The position numbers and the translations under genes were made by a program. DNA of 60,385 bases from Hyphomicrobium sp. GTDB taxonomy: Bacteria; Pseudomonadota; Alphaproteobacteria; Rhizobiales; Hyphomicrobiaceae. The notes beneath the pieces are model-generated. The model did not search any database. It was not told where the DNA came from and worked only from the letters and a program-made list of their open reading frames with translations. Below are positions 59,922 through 60,385 of the stretch, in pieces (the stretch's first letter is position 1; every line of letters begins with the position of its first letter). The stretch lies in assembly GCF_009026145.1 (NCBI RefSeq), contig NZ_WBUE01000026.1, positions 1 to 60,385 of the forward strand, read 5' to 3'.

Positions 59922-60385
59922 TTAATCTGCGGATACGGGCTGTTCGCTTGCCCGAGCAAGCAGGCCCTGGATCTCGCAGATGCGCGCCAGCGCGTCCTCG
60001 GAGCCGTCCCGGTGATAAGCCTGGACGGCTGCTTCGAGCGACTTCTGCAAGCCGACCTGCCTCTCATGCAGCGCGAGGGCGTGGCGCCAGCCAATCTCCA
60101 CCTCGGCCCGCGGGGCATCAGGCTCTGCGAAACGATCGCTTCTATGCGTAACAGAACGCTCGACAAGGTTTACGACCTTGCCGAGGCCCGTCTCGCTCAA
60201 TTGGGAGCGCAGACGGGCGCTGTCAAGATTATTCTCCACAGCCTGGTGGCCGAGGACGGCATCGCGTAGGCGGGCGAGGGGCGCGGAGCCGAAGGCCAGG
60301 CCGGCGATTTCCTCGGCATGCTCGTCGATCAGCCAGGGATGGTTGAGCAGCGTTTTGATCAGCAGCGCCTCGCGCGGCCAGCCGG
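59922..60385 (-). CDS. dnaG: DNA primase DnaG, C-terminal part (runs off the window)
   Basis: The frame is open to the window edge and covers about 154 codons of the C-terminal helicase-binding domain of DnaG. It reads PREALLIKTLLNHPWLIDEH, EEIAGLAFGSAPLARLRDAV and LERSVTHRSDRFAEP, ending EQPVSAD. The 5' part, with the zinc-binding and TOPRIM domains, lies outside. Identification rests on this C-terminal pattern and on rpoD following in the same direction 215 bases later. The dnaG-rpoD intergenic region holds no further gene that I can support. Confidence 0.9.
   Translation of the reverse strand, partial: GWPREALLIKTLLNHPWLIDEHAEEIAGLAFGSAPLARLRDAVLGHQAVENNLDSARLRSQLSETGLGKVVNLVERSVTHRSDRFAEPDAPRAEVEIGWRHALALHERQVGLQKSLEAAVQAYHRDGSEDALARICEIQGLLARASEQPVSAD

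Overview
The window is a high-GC, gene-dense bacterial chromosome segment. Gene content points to Alphaproteobacteria, order Hyphomicrobiales (Rhizobiales). Supporting families are an invasion-associated locus B protein, phosphatidylcholine synthase, DUF3126, DUF930, PAS_5 and PilZ proteins, a transglutaminase-like cysteine peptidase, a dnaG-rpoD pair, and an ArsR-methyltransferase regulator ahead of metF-metH. A Chloroflexus-type malyl-CoA lyase, an AcuI-like acrylyl-CoA reductase and a quinoprotein-dehydrogenase-associated SoxYZ-like carrier suggest a C1/C2-using Hyphomicrobium-like organism. The genus is inference. I saw no tRNA, rRNA, CRISPR array, integrase or complete insertion sequence.

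Layout. 0-12 kb: peptide-binding protein, IalB, HspQ, malyl-CoA lyase with a decayed second copy of its 3' end around an orphan membrane gene, MarR and AraC regulators, a membrane-anchored PPC-domain protein, a 5'-truncated AraC gene, a lipid A acyltransferase and a UbiH-type hydroxylase. 12.5-18 kb: small secreted protein, pcs, a YeeE/YedE sulfur-transport pair and exbB-exbD-tonB. 18-24.3 kb: msrB facing a redox operon on the minus strand (PepSY, response regulator, histidine kinase, thioredoxin, CcdA, cytochrome b, Tat-lipoprotein molybdoenzyme), with a second PepSY gene divergent. 24.4-28.2 kb: DUF930, then wHTH - two DUF5985 membrane proteins - membrane-anchored trehalose-6-phosphate synthase. 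28.2-36.4 kb: MlaC-like protein, a membrane protein, then the methionine operon sahR-like, metF, metH N-terminal part, an inserted foreign-looking gene, and metH C-terminal part. 36-52 kb: mostly housekeeping and conserved Hyphomicrobiales genes (acuI, cysE, gamma carbonic anhydrase, rhomboid, patatin, hisI, folE, an IscU-like protein, cupin, yidD, recO, tandem CAP proteins, a GreA-like factor). 52.8-57.7 kb: an orphan 649-aa protein, SoxYZ-like carrier, DUF5676, an FGE-like protein with a vestigial TIR start, and a beta-lactamase fragment caught between two copies of the rpoD 3' end. 57.7-60.4 kb: rpoD and the 3' part of dnaG.

The main surprise is recurrent small-scale insertion next to core genes. 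At mcl and at rpoD the intact gene is followed by foreign or broken DNA and then by a diverged second copy of the gene's own last 26-35 codons, in the same orientation. metH is split at its domain linker around a lower-GC gene bracketed by a 12-bp inverted repeat. Other points worth following are a sensor-like membrane module fused to trehalose-6-phosphate synthase, a palindrome sitting inside a probable leaderless promoter of the methionine operon, and a 27-residue Cys-tailed upstream ORF.
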